The notes under the pieces are model-generated. The model saw only the letters and a program-made list of their open reading frames with translations. It was not told the origin of the DNA and ran no database searches. From positions 1 to 12,972 of the forward strand of contig JAGWAK010000094.1 in NCBI GenBank assembly GCA_021296435.1: a stretch of DNA of 12,972 bases. The letters run 5' to 3'. The translations under genes were made by a program, and so were the position numbers. Shown here piece by piece: positions 6,623 to 12,900 of the stretch. The DNA comes from Acidimicrobiia bacterium. Its GTDB lineage: Bacteria; Actinomycetota; Acidimicrobiia; Acidimicrobiales; CATQHL01. The stretch's first letter is position 1; each line of letters begins with the position of its first letter.

Positions 6623-7993
6623 GTGACCACAACCAGCAACATCGGCGTCGACCTCGGTAACTACGCCTTGGGTTGGAGCGACGAGGAGGACTACGTCTTC
6701 AAGCCGCGTCGCGGCCTCGACAGCGACATGGTGCGCGAGATGTCGTTCATGAAGAAGGAACCGGACTGGATGCTGGACTTCCGGCTGAAGTCCTACAACC
6801 GCTTCGAGCGCCGGCCGCTGCCCTCCTGGGGCGGCGAACTCGGCGGCATCGACTTCGACAACATCTTCTATTACATCAAGCCCACCGAGGAGCAGGTCAG
6901 CGAGTGGGATGATGTTCCCGACTCGATCAAGAACACCTACGAGAAGCTCGGCATCCCCGAGGCCGAGCGCAAGTACCTCGCCGGGGTGACCGCCCAGTAC
7001 GAATCCGAGGTGGTGTATCACCGCAACCGTGAGGACCTCGAGGCGCAGGGCGTGATCTTCAGCGACATGGGCTCGGCGGTGCGCGAGCACCCGGAGCTGG
7101 TGCGCAAGTACTTCGGGCGGATCATCCCGCCCAACGACAACAAGTTCTCGGCGCTCAACTCGGCGGTCTGGTCGGGCGGCTCGTTCATCTACGTGCCGCC
7201 GGGCGTGAGCGTGGAGTTTCCGCATCAACGCCGAGAACATGGGGCAGTTCGAGCGCACGCTCATCATCGCGGATGAGGGCGCGCAGGTGCACTACGTGGA
7301 GGGCTGCTCGGCGCCGGTGTACACCAGCGACTCGCTGCACTCCGCCGTGGTCGAGATTGTGGTGGGGCAGGGCGCCAGGGTCACCTACACGACCATCCAG
7401 AACTGGTCCAACAACGTCTACAACCTGGTCACCAAGCGGGCCAGGGTGGAGGCCGAGGGCCACATGGAGTGGATCGACGGCAACATCGGCAGCCAGCTGA
7501 CGATGAAGTACCCCGCGGTCGTCATGGTGAGGTGCTGTCGGTGGCCTACGCCGGGGATGGCCAGCACCAGGACACCGGGGCCAAGATGACCCACGCAGCC
7601 CCCGAGACCACCTCCAAGATCGTCTCCAAGTCCATCTCCAAGGACGGCGGGCGGACCAGCTACCGGGGTCTCGTGCGGGTGGAGCCCGATGCCAGCGGCT
7701 GCAAGAGCCACGTGCAGTGCGACGCCCTGATCCTCGACGAGGACAGCATCTCCGACACCTACCCCTACATGGAGGTCGGCAGCCAGGACGCCGTCATCGG
7801 CCACGAGGCCACGGTGTCGAAGGTGGCCGACGAGCAACTCTTCTACCTGATGAGCCGCGGCCTCAGCGAGGAGCAGGCCATGGGCATGATCGTCAACGGC
7901 TTCGTGGAGCCGGTGACGCGCACGCTGCCCATGGAGTACGCCGTGGAGTGGAGCCGGCTCATCGAACTGCAGATGGAGGGCTCGGTCGGCTGA
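6623..7993 (+). pseudogene. sufB: Fe-S cluster assembly scaffold SufB, frame broken twice
   Basis: SufB, with SufC and SufD, forms the scaffold on which iron-sulfur clusters are built. The sequence reads in three frames: 6623-7216 (from VTTTSNIGVDLGNYALGW to FIYVPPGVSVE), 7218 to about 7525 (FRINAENMGQFERTLIIAD to LTMKYPAVV) and 7526-7993 (GEVLSVAYAGDGQHQDTG to IELQMEGSVG). At the first junction SufB proteins have about six more residues (I/V/F-PLQAY) between VE and FRIN; at the second, about six more of the M-G-E-A type before GEVLS. About 17 and 19 bases are thus missing, and the last segment is back in the first frame. All three segments are otherwise well conserved, including the Cys of HVQCDALIL and the HEATVSK motif. 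Intact length would be about 467 aa. It is either a recent lesion or a sequence error. The GTG start has GGAGG 5 bases upstream. Confidence 0.9.
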
Positions 7994-7999
7994 TGCCGC

Positions 8000-8016
8000 C
8001 GCCCCGTCTCGGGGCG
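8000..8016 (+). terminator. Strong GC hairpin after sufB
   Basis: CGCCCCG (8000-8006) pairs with CGGGGCG (8010-8016) around a 3-base TCT loop, beginning 7 bases after the sufB stop. There is no T-tract. It may end or slow the sufB transcript before the next genes, which have their own -10 box. Confidence 0.5.
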
Positions 8017-8060
8017 CCGAACCTGCTGCCGGCGGCGAGGGTCGCTCGGGCCGTGACCCG

Positions 8061-8066
8061 TAGAAT
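8061..8066 (+). promoter_or_regulatory. -10 box TAGAAT for a leaderless-type transcript
   Basis: TAGAAT matches the TANNNT -10 consensus well and ends 9 bases before the ATG at 8076, so transcription would start at or within a few bases of the start codon. Leaderless messages of this type are common in actinobacteria. No clear -35 box is visible. Confidence 0.5.
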
Positions 8067-8075
8067 GGGCGAGCC

Positions 8076-8447
8076 ATGCCGATGCGTCAGGACTGCAAGC
8101 ACTTCGAGAGTCGCACCTACCCCAACGGCGACACCGTGCGGAAGTGCGATCTGGATCTCGCTCCCGAGGCCCCGTGGCGCTGTCCGGAGAACTGCGAGGC
8201 GTACATCCGCCGCCGGGTCGATGTGAACTGGTCCTACGGCACCCTCGTGACCCCGAAGACGCCCGACGAGCCGGCGTCCCTGGGCGACGACGACTCGATC
8301 GCCGCGCTGCTGGACGAGGCCGAGGACGTGGTGAATCGGGCCGGCCAGGAGATCATGGCCGACCTGGCCAAGGAGAAGCGACGTTCAGGCGGCCGCCTGG
8401 GTCGGACGCTCCGCCGCCGCGGCAAAGGCCGCGGCGAGCGCCGCTGA
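8076..8447 (+). CDS. Small four-cysteine protein in the suf cluster, function unknown
   Basis: I do not recognise a named family for this 123-aa protein. The N-terminal 45 residues hold four Cys: Cys7 (QDCKHF), Cys24 (RKCDLDLAPEAPW), Cys36 and Cys40 (RCPENCEAY). They are arranged C-x16-C-x11-C-x3-C with conserved-looking aromatic and Pro residues, which suggests a metal or iron-sulfur site. The middle (about 70-100) is acidic and helical, and the last 20 residues are strongly basic (Arg/Lys/Gly), likely a nucleic-acid- or protein-binding tail. It lies between sufB and sufD, and sufD starts 13 bases after its stop, so it is probably transcribed with sufD, the Rieske gene and sufC. A role in cluster assembly, transfer or sensing is inference from location and cysteines. 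Start ATG 8076; ATG 8082 is also possible. Confidence 0.8.
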   Translation: MPMRQDCKHFESRTYPNGDTVRKCDLDLAPEAPWRCPENCEAYIRRRVDVNWSYGTLVTPKTPDEPASLGDDDSIAALLDEAEDVVNRAGQEIMADLAKEKRRSGGRLGRTLRRRGKGRGERR

Positions 8448-8460
8448 CCGGCAAACATCC

Positions 8461-9750
8461 ATGCCGGACTTCCGCGACGTCTTCTCCGTCGCGTACGCCG
8501 CTGGTCTGGATGGGGCCGGCTGGCTGCAGCAGCGGCGCCTGGAGGCCGCCGAGGCAGTCGGGACCGCCGAACTGCCGTCAGCCGCCGAGGAGGAGTGGCG
8601 CTATAGCCCGGTTGCCAAGCTGAGCCTCGAGGCCTACCTGCCGGCGCCGTCCGGCGGCACGAACGGCGCGGCAGGCGCTGGCGACCTGCTCGGCTCGCTG
8701 CGAGATCGTTGGGGCGTGCTGAGTGCGCTCGTGGTGACGTTCGACGGGCACCTCGTCAGTACCCAGATCACACCGGCGGCCGCCGCTGCCGGTCTGGCGG
8801 TGCGTCCCCTGGGCGACGAGCCCGAGCCCGCCGGTGCGCTGGGCGGTGTCCTCGGCGAGCCGTCCGACGTGTTCGGGCTGATGAACGATGCCTTCTGCAG
8901 CGCGCCCGTGTTGTTGGAGATTCCCCGCGGCGCGCGCTTGACGGATCCTGTGGCCGTGGTGAACGTGGTGAGCGCGCCATCGCTGGCCGTCTTCCCTCGC
9001 CTATCGGTCGTCGTCGGCGACGGCGCCGAGGCGCAAGTGGTCAACGCCTTCCTCTCGGGCCCCCAGGAGGCGTTTGTCGTCCCGGTGGCCGAGCTCACGG
9101 TGGGCCCCGCCGCCCGGCTGCAGTACCTCACGCTGCAGGAACTCGGGCCGCAGGCCGTCGGCATCGAGCAGACGGCGGCCACGGTGGCCTCCCAGGGCCA
9201 TCTGGCCATCGGGCTGGCGGCGGTCGGTGGCGGCTACGCCCGCAGCAGGGTCGACTGCACGCTGTCGGGCCGGGGGGCCACCGGCGACATGTCGGCCATG
9301 TACTTCGGTGACCGCGACCAGGTGCTGGATTTCCGAACCTTCCAGAACCACTCGGCACCCGACACCAACAGCAACCTGCTCTTCGTGGGCGCCGTGGAGG
9401 ATCGGGCCCGTTCCATCTACTCCGGTCTCATCCGCGTGGGCCCCGAGGCCCGCGGCACCGACGCCCAGCAGACGAACCGCATCCTGAAGCTTTCCGAGGG
9501 GGTGTGGGCCGATTCGGTCCCCAACCTGGAGATCGAGAACAACGACGTGCGCTGCGCCCACGCCAGCTCGGTCGGGCCGATCGACGAGGACCACCGCTTC
9601 TACCTCGAGAGCCGGGGCGTGCCCCCCGACGTGGCCGAGCGGCTCATCGTGGAGGGGTTCTTCGGCGAGGTGCGCGGCCGGCTGCCGGTGCAGTCGGTGG
9701 CGGCCGGGCTCGACGAGGTGGTGCGCGCCAAGATCGGTCCCGGTCGATGA
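8461..9750 (+). CDS. sufD: Fe-S cluster assembly protein SufD
   Basis: SufD pairs with SufB and SufC in the SufBCD scaffold and is needed for iron entry to the nascent cluster. The 429-aa protein has a divergent N-terminal helical part with EEEWRYSPVAKL, as usual, and a conserved beta-helix core: ARSRVDCTLSGRGA, FRTFQNHSAPDTNSNLLFVG, YSGLIRVGPEARGTDAQQTN, and VPNLEIENNDVRCAHASSVG. Cys365 and His367 in VRCAHA correspond to the pair important in E. coli SufD (Cys358/His360). The C-terminal SRGVPPDVAERLIVEGFF helix contacts SufC in known structures. ATG 8461 lies 13 bases after the four-cysteine gene, with no strong ribosome site, so translation may be coupled. The reading frame is intact, unlike sufB. 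Confidence 0.93.
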   Translation: MPDFRDVFSVAYAAGLDGAGWLQQRRLEAAEAVGTAELPSAAEEEWRYSPVAKLSLEAYLPAPSGGTNGAAGAGDLLGSLRDRWGVLSALVVTFDGHLVSTQITPAAAAAGLAVRPLGDEPEPAGALGGVLGEPSDVFGLMNDAFCSAPVLLEIPRGARLTDPVAVVNVVSAPSLAVFPRLSVVVGDGAEAQVVNAFLSGPQEAFVVPVAELTVGPAARLQYLTLQELGPQAVGIEQTAATVASQGHLAIGLAAVGGGYARSRVDCTLSGRGATGDMSAMYFGDRDQVLDFRTFQNHSAPDTNSNLLFVGAVEDRARSIYSGLIRVGPEARGTDAQQTNRILKLSEGVWADSVPNLEIENNDVRCAHASSVGPIDEDHRFYLESRGVPPDVAERLIVEGFFGEVRGRLPVQSVAAGLDEVVRAKIGPGR

Positions 9751-9766
9751 GGCGAGAGGGGTGGCG

Positions 9767-10105
9767 ATGAGCGGCGAGAGCGCGGCGGATCCGGTGCGGC
9801 TGTGCGGGCGGGGTGATCTGGTGGCGGGCGAGGCCCGCTGCTTCGCCGTGGATGGCCGGCGGGTGGCCCTGGCCCGTATCGGCGAGGAGTTCTTCGCCGT
9901 CGACGACACCTGCAGCCACGCCGACTTCTCCCTCAGCGAGGGTGACGTGGACGTCGACGAGTGCGCCCTCGAGTGTCCCGCCCACGGCAGCCTCTTCGAT
10001 CTGCGCACGGGCGAGGCGCTGACGCTGCCGGCGGTGGTCCCGGTGGTGGCCCACGACGTGGCCGTGACCGGCGAGGGCGTCTTCGTGACGCTACGGGAGA
10101 GGTAG
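9767..10105 (+). CDS. Rieske-type [2Fe-2S] ferredoxin of the suf cluster
   Basis: The 112-aa protein carries a complete Rieske site: C-S-H (Cys49, His51) and C-P-A-H (Cys70, His73), followed by GSLFDLRTGEAL. Two Cys and two His hold a [2Fe-2S] cluster, so it can act as a one-electron carrier, like the non-heme Rieske ferredoxins of ring-hydroxylating oxygenases. Rieske genes between sufD and sufC are known in actinobacterial suf clusters. Here it may supply electrons during cluster assembly, though the exact role is not established. The start is ATG 9767 after GAGAGGGG (about 9754-9760); GTG 9761 in the same frame would add two residues. It begins 16 bases after sufD and ends 5 bases before sufC. 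Confidence 0.92.
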   Translation: MSGESAADPVRLCGRGDLVAGEARCFAVDGRRVALARIGEEFFAVDDTCSHADFSLSEGDVDVDECALECPAHGSLFDLRTGEALTLPAVVPVVAHDVAVTGEGVFVTLRER

Positions 10106-10110
10106 CCGGC

Positions 10111-10884
10111 GTGAGTCAGCTCAGCGTCGAGGGTCTGGCGGCGAACGCAGCCGGCGAGGCGATCCTGCACGGTGTCGACCTGCAGGTGTCCGCAGGCGAG
10201 GTGCACGCCGTGATGGGCCCCAACGGCTGCGGCAAGTCCACGCTGGCCCACGTGCTGGCGGGAAGGCACGGCTACACCGTGACTGCCGGCCGGGCGCTGC
10301 TGGACGGGCGCGACCTGCTGACGCTCAGCCCCTTCGAGCGGGCGCGGGCGGGGCTGTTCCTGGCCATGCAATACCCCACCGAGGTGCCGGGGGTGAAACT
10401 GCTGGACGTGTTGGGGGCTTCACTACGTGCCGCGGGCCGCTCCCCGGTCGCCGCCGACCTGGAGGCTCTGCTGAGCACCGAGGCCGAACGCCTCAGTGTG
10501 CCGGCAGCGCTGCTGGAGCGGGCAGTGAACGTGGACCTCTCCGGGGGCGAGCAGAAGCGAGGCGAGGCGCTGCAACTCGCCGTGCTGCGCCCGCGCATCG
10601 CGGTTCTCGACGAGATCGACTCTGGGCTCGACGTCGACGCCCTGCGCGCCGTGGCCCGGCGCATCGAGGAGGCGCCCACCGAAGGCCTCGGCGTCCTGGC
10701 GATCACCCACTACACGCGGCTGCTGGGTGTGCTGCGCGCCGACCGGGTGCACATCATGATCCGTGGCCGGATCGTTGCCTCCGGCGGCCCCGAGTTGGCC
10801 GACGAGCTGGAGCGTACGGGCTACGAGCGTTGGGACCGGCCCGCTCCTGCCGAGGTGGCTGTCAAGCTCGGACGCAGCTTCTAG
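10111..10884 (+). CDS. sufC: Fe-S cluster assembly ATPase SufC
   Basis: SufC is the soluble ABC-type ATPase that drives the SufBCD scaffold. The 257-aa protein shows Walker A GPNGCGKST (36-44), the SufC-type Q-loop MQYPTEVPGV, the signature LSGGEQKRGEALQLAV, Walker B IAVLDEIDSGLDVDAL and the switch histidine in AITHYTRLL. The C-terminal YERWDRP tail is also as usual. Cys40 replaces the more common Ser or Ala in Walker A, a tolerated change in ABC proteins. GTG 10111 follows GGGAGAGG (10095-10102), which overlaps the end of the Rieske gene; the 5-base gap means tight coupling. In related clusters sufS and sufU normally follow; here a regulator remnant starts within a few bases. Confidence 0.94.
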   Translation: MSQLSVEGLAANAAGEAILHGVDLQVSAGEVHAVMGPNGCGKSTLAHVLAGRHGYTVTAGRALLDGRDLLTLSPFERARAGLFLAMQYPTEVPGVKLLDVLGASLRAAGRSPVAADLEALLSTEAERLSVPAALLERAVNVDLSGGEQKRGEALQLAVLRPRIAVLDEIDSGLDVDALRAVARRIEEAPTEGLGVLAITHYTRLLGVLRADRVHIMIRGRIVASGGPELADELERTGYERWDRPAPAEVAVKLGRSF

Positions 10885-10887
10885 TCG

Positions 10888-11528
10888 TGACGACCGGGGA
10901 GGGGTCGCGCATCGTCGTTGACCACGCCGCCGACGCGCACCTGGTGACCGAGCACCTCATCGGTCACGGGCACGTCCGCATCGGCCCCACGTGGGCGCGC
11001 CTGCGCGCTTGAGCCGCACGGTCCCGTTCAGGACGGGCTACGAGCAGGCTCTCGCCGAGGCCGGCATGCCCGGCGACGAGCGGCTGGTTGTGCACGCCTC
11101 GAGCTTCTCGATGCCTGCCGGGGCCAAGGCCGCAATGCAACTGCTACAGCAGGACGATCCACCGACGGCGATCATGTGCGCGGACGACACCCTTGCTTTC
11201 GGCGTCATCTCGGCGGTCCGAGAACTCGGCCTCCGCGTGCCCGACGACCTGGCGGTGATGGGCTACTGCGATCTGCCTTTCGCGTCTCGCCGTTACGCCG
11301 CTCGCCACCGTGGAGATTCCTCCCGACCAACTCGCTTACGAGGCGGTCCGAACCCTCCGCAGGGCGATCGACGAGGGTGAGCCCCAGCCTCCGCTGGAAA
11401 TCAAGACGAGGCTCGTTCCCCGGGAGTCGTGCGGCTGCGTACCGGGCAAGATCCCTCCGGCCGGCGGGGAGCGCAGGCGGTCCGGCACGACGCCGGCAGG
11501 GGGCCCATGGGATACCGTGGGTTCATGA
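10888..11528 (+). pseudogene. Truncated, frameshifted LacI-family regulator
   Basis: Only the effector-binding half of a LacI/GalR regulator is present. Segment 1 reads IVVDHAADAHLVTEHLIGHG then HVRIG (to about 10985). Segment 2, in another frame, runs from VGAPARLSRTVPFRTGYEQA to DDLAVMGYCDLPFAS and includes PTAIMCADDTLAFGVISAV. Segment 3, back in the first frame, begins VTPLATVEIPPDQLAYEAVR and ends LVPRESCGC plus an unrelated tail. The first shift fits loss of one C in the CCCC run at 10985-10988; the second fits one extra base near 11286-11291. The helix-turn-helix and the first part of the sensor domain, about 170 residues, are missing: homology begins right after sufC. The final frame overlaps the next gene's start as ATGA. 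It can hardly bind DNA and is likely a relic. The nucleoside-type transport genes to the right may have been its targets. Confidence 0.82.
11513..11518 (+). promoter_or_regulatory. -10 box TACCGT for a leaderless-type transcript
   Basis: TACCGT fits TANNNT and ends 6 bases before ATG 11525, so the message would begin at or near the start codon of the dehydratase gene. It lies inside the tail of the regulator remnant. Confidence 0.45.
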
Positions 11529-11818
11529 GCAAATCGAACGAATTGATCGACGACGCCACCGTTGACGCCCGGCTCGGCGAGATTCCCGGTTGGGAGCGGC
11601 GCGGCAACGCCTTGCACCGCGACTTCGAGTTCGCCGACTTCACCACCGCCTTCGGTTTCATTGCCTCGGTGGCCTGCGTGGCGGAGCGCCTGTTCCACCA
11701 TCCGGAGTGGTCGAACGTCTGGAACAAGGTGTCGGTCGCCATCAGCAACCATGCTGCCGGCGGCATTACCGAGAAGGATTTCGACTTCGCCGCCAGGGTG
11801 AACAAGCTCGCTGGCTGA
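11525..11818 (+). CDS. Pterin-4a-carbinolamine dehydratase
   Basis: This 97-aa protein is the right length for the PCD/DCoH family. It shows IPGWERRGNALHRDFEFADF, then AERLFHHPEWSNVWNKVSV with the active-site pair His58-His59, and NHAAGGITEKDFDFA with His76. These match the three catalytic histidines of the family. The enzyme dehydrates 4a-hydroxytetrahydropterin and so helps recycle the pterin cofactor of aromatic amino-acid hydroxylases; in bacteria lacking such a hydroxylase its role is unclear, and none is seen here. The start ATG 11525 has no ribosome site but a TACCGT box just upstream, fitting a leaderless message. It converges with the nucleoside hydrolase gene, with a hairpin between. 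Confidence 0.92.
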   Translation: MSKSNELIDDATVDARLGEIPGWERRGNALHRDFEFADFTTAFGFIASVACVAERLFHHPEWSNVWNKVSVAISNHAAGGITEKDFDFAARVNKLAG

Positions 11819-11839
11819 CGGGGCACCGCGCCTCGGTGG

Positions 11840-11855
11840 CCGCCCCGGTGGGCGG
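11840..11855. terminator. Hairpin between convergent genes
   Basis: CCGCCC (11840-11845) and GGGCGG (11850-11855) form a perfect 6-bp stem with a CGGT loop. It lies 21 bases after the dehydratase stop and 9 bases from the nucleoside hydrolase stop, so it may serve both strands. No T-tract. Confidence 0.5.
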
Positions 11856-11864
11856 AGGTCCTTC

Positions 11865-12824
11865 CTAGACGGCCACCACCGCGTCCATCCATTCGGCCAC
11901 GAACGCGGGGCCGTCGGCTGCGGAACAGACCCGCATGTTGGGTCGGCGTTCGGGGTGGTCGATGGTGCGCAGGATCTGTCCCTCGTACTCGACGGCGATG
12001 CTCGCCTCGCGAAGCATGGTGTGGGTGCCCCTGAGGGCGGCGTGGACGGCGAGCGGGTCGTGCAGGTAGGTGCGCTCGTCGAAGTGTGAGCCGTCCAGGC
12101 CGTACCTGGTGGCGAAGCCACCGAACGGTTCGTGCATCTCTTCGATGAGGCGGACCAGCTTCTTGGAAACAGGGCCGCCATCGCTGGCGAGACGGTCCCG
12201 ATCGGCCCGGTCGAGGTATACCTGCAGGGTCACCTCCAGGGGCACGAGCGTGATGTCCAGCCCCGAGCCGAGCACGATGGCGGCGGCGAGCGGGTCGGAG
12301 TTGAGATTCGTCTCGAACGTGGCCGGCCAGGCCACCATGTGCCGCTCCACGATCCCGCCCATGATCGTCACCGGACCCAGGACGTCCCCCAGTCCCGGCT
12401 CCATCTGCAGCGCCAGGGCGAGGTTTGTGACAGGTCCGATGGTTATCAGAGCGAGGCGATCCCGGGCGCGCTCGGCGGCGTCGAGAATGAACCGGGCAGC
12501 GTCGGTGCGGGTCGGATCGTCGTCGGGCACCTGTCGCTCGGCGTCGGACAGCACCCCCGCACCCTCGTGACCCCACATCTCGTTCCAGTGGAAGCCCTCG
12601 ACGCTGCTGCGCCGCAGCGGCACCGAGCGACCCGCCACCACGGGGACGTGGCGCTTGTCAGAGAACTCCAGCAGTGATCGGGCGACGGCGGCCCGCAGGG
12701 GCGCGTGGCCGTGGACGGTCGTCACCCCGACGAGGTCCACGTGCGGCTCGGCGATGAGCAGCGCCAGCGCCAACGCATCGTCCACGTCGGTGCCGATGTC
12801 GGTGTCGAGCAGTACTTGGGTCAT
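11865..12824 (-). CDS. Inosine/uridine-preferring nucleoside hydrolase family protein
   Basis: Nucleoside hydrolases split N-glycosidic bonds of ribonucleosides to give ribose and a free base, using a calcium ion held by aspartates. The 319-aa protein opens with LLDTDIGTDVDDALALALL, the DTDxGxDxDD metal-binding form of the family (Asp9, Asp13, Asp15, Asp16). It continues with LITIGPVTNLALAL, the TIMGG strand, the NLNSDPLAAAIVL segment and the C-terminal LHDPLAV (Asp256), the remaining metal ligand. The length fits the family. ATG 12824 has GGAGGG at about 12835-12840, ten bases upstream. It lies 76 bases after the end of an ABC permease gene on the same strand, with a hairpin between, so uptake and breakdown of nucleosides or a related sugar is a reasonable reading. 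The exact substrate cannot be told. Confidence 0.92.
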   Translation of the reverse strand: MTQVLLDTDIGTDVDDALALALLIAEPHVDLVGVTTVHGHAPLRAAVARSLLEFSDKRHVPVVAGRSVPLRRSSVEGFHWNEMWGHEGAGVLSDAERQVPDDDPTRTDAARFILDAAERARDRLALITIGPVTNLALALQMEPGLGDVLGPVTIMGGIVERHMVAWPATFETNLNSDPLAAAIVLGSGLDITLVPLEVTLQVYLDRADRDRLASDGGPVSKKLVRLIEEMHEPFGGFATRYGLDGSHFDERTYLHDPLAVHAALRGTHTMLREASIAVEYEGQILRTIDHPERRPNMRVCSAADGPAFVAEWMDAVVAV

Positions 12825-12871
12825 GTGGCGGGATCCCTCCGTTGAAATTCTTGTGCGTCTTCGATTCGGCC

Positions 12872-12894
12872 CTCGGGCGGGGCTGGGGCCCGAG
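12872..12894 (-). terminator. Hairpin between permease and nucleoside hydrolase genes
   Basis: CTCGGGC (12872-12878) and GCCCGAG (12888-12894) make a perfect 7-bp stem with a 9-base loop, 6 bases after the permease stop on the minus strand. It may end part of the transcript or protect the upstream message, so the hydrolase may be made at a lower level than the permease. Confidence 0.45.
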
Positions 12895-12900
12895 TTCCGT

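Noticed and set aside
7217..7531. Programmed ribosomal frameshifting in sufB
   Set aside because: No slippery heptamer or stimulatory structure was noticed, and each junction lacks about six conserved residues, which recoding would not explain.
6623..7993. Intein in SufB, as in mycobacteria
   Set aside because: No insertion is present; the gene is shorter than normal at the breaks, not longer.
9001..10371. 456-codon open frame on the minus strand opposite sufD, the Rieske gene and sufC
   Set aside because: Shadow frame in GC-rich DNA; the plus strand carries three clear conserved proteins over the same bases.
11401..12576. 391-codon minus-strand frame over the dehydratase and nucleoside hydrolase genes
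   Set aside because: Low-complexity Arg/Gly/Pro translation; the other frame of the same strand encodes the nucleoside hydrolase with its metal-binding motifs.
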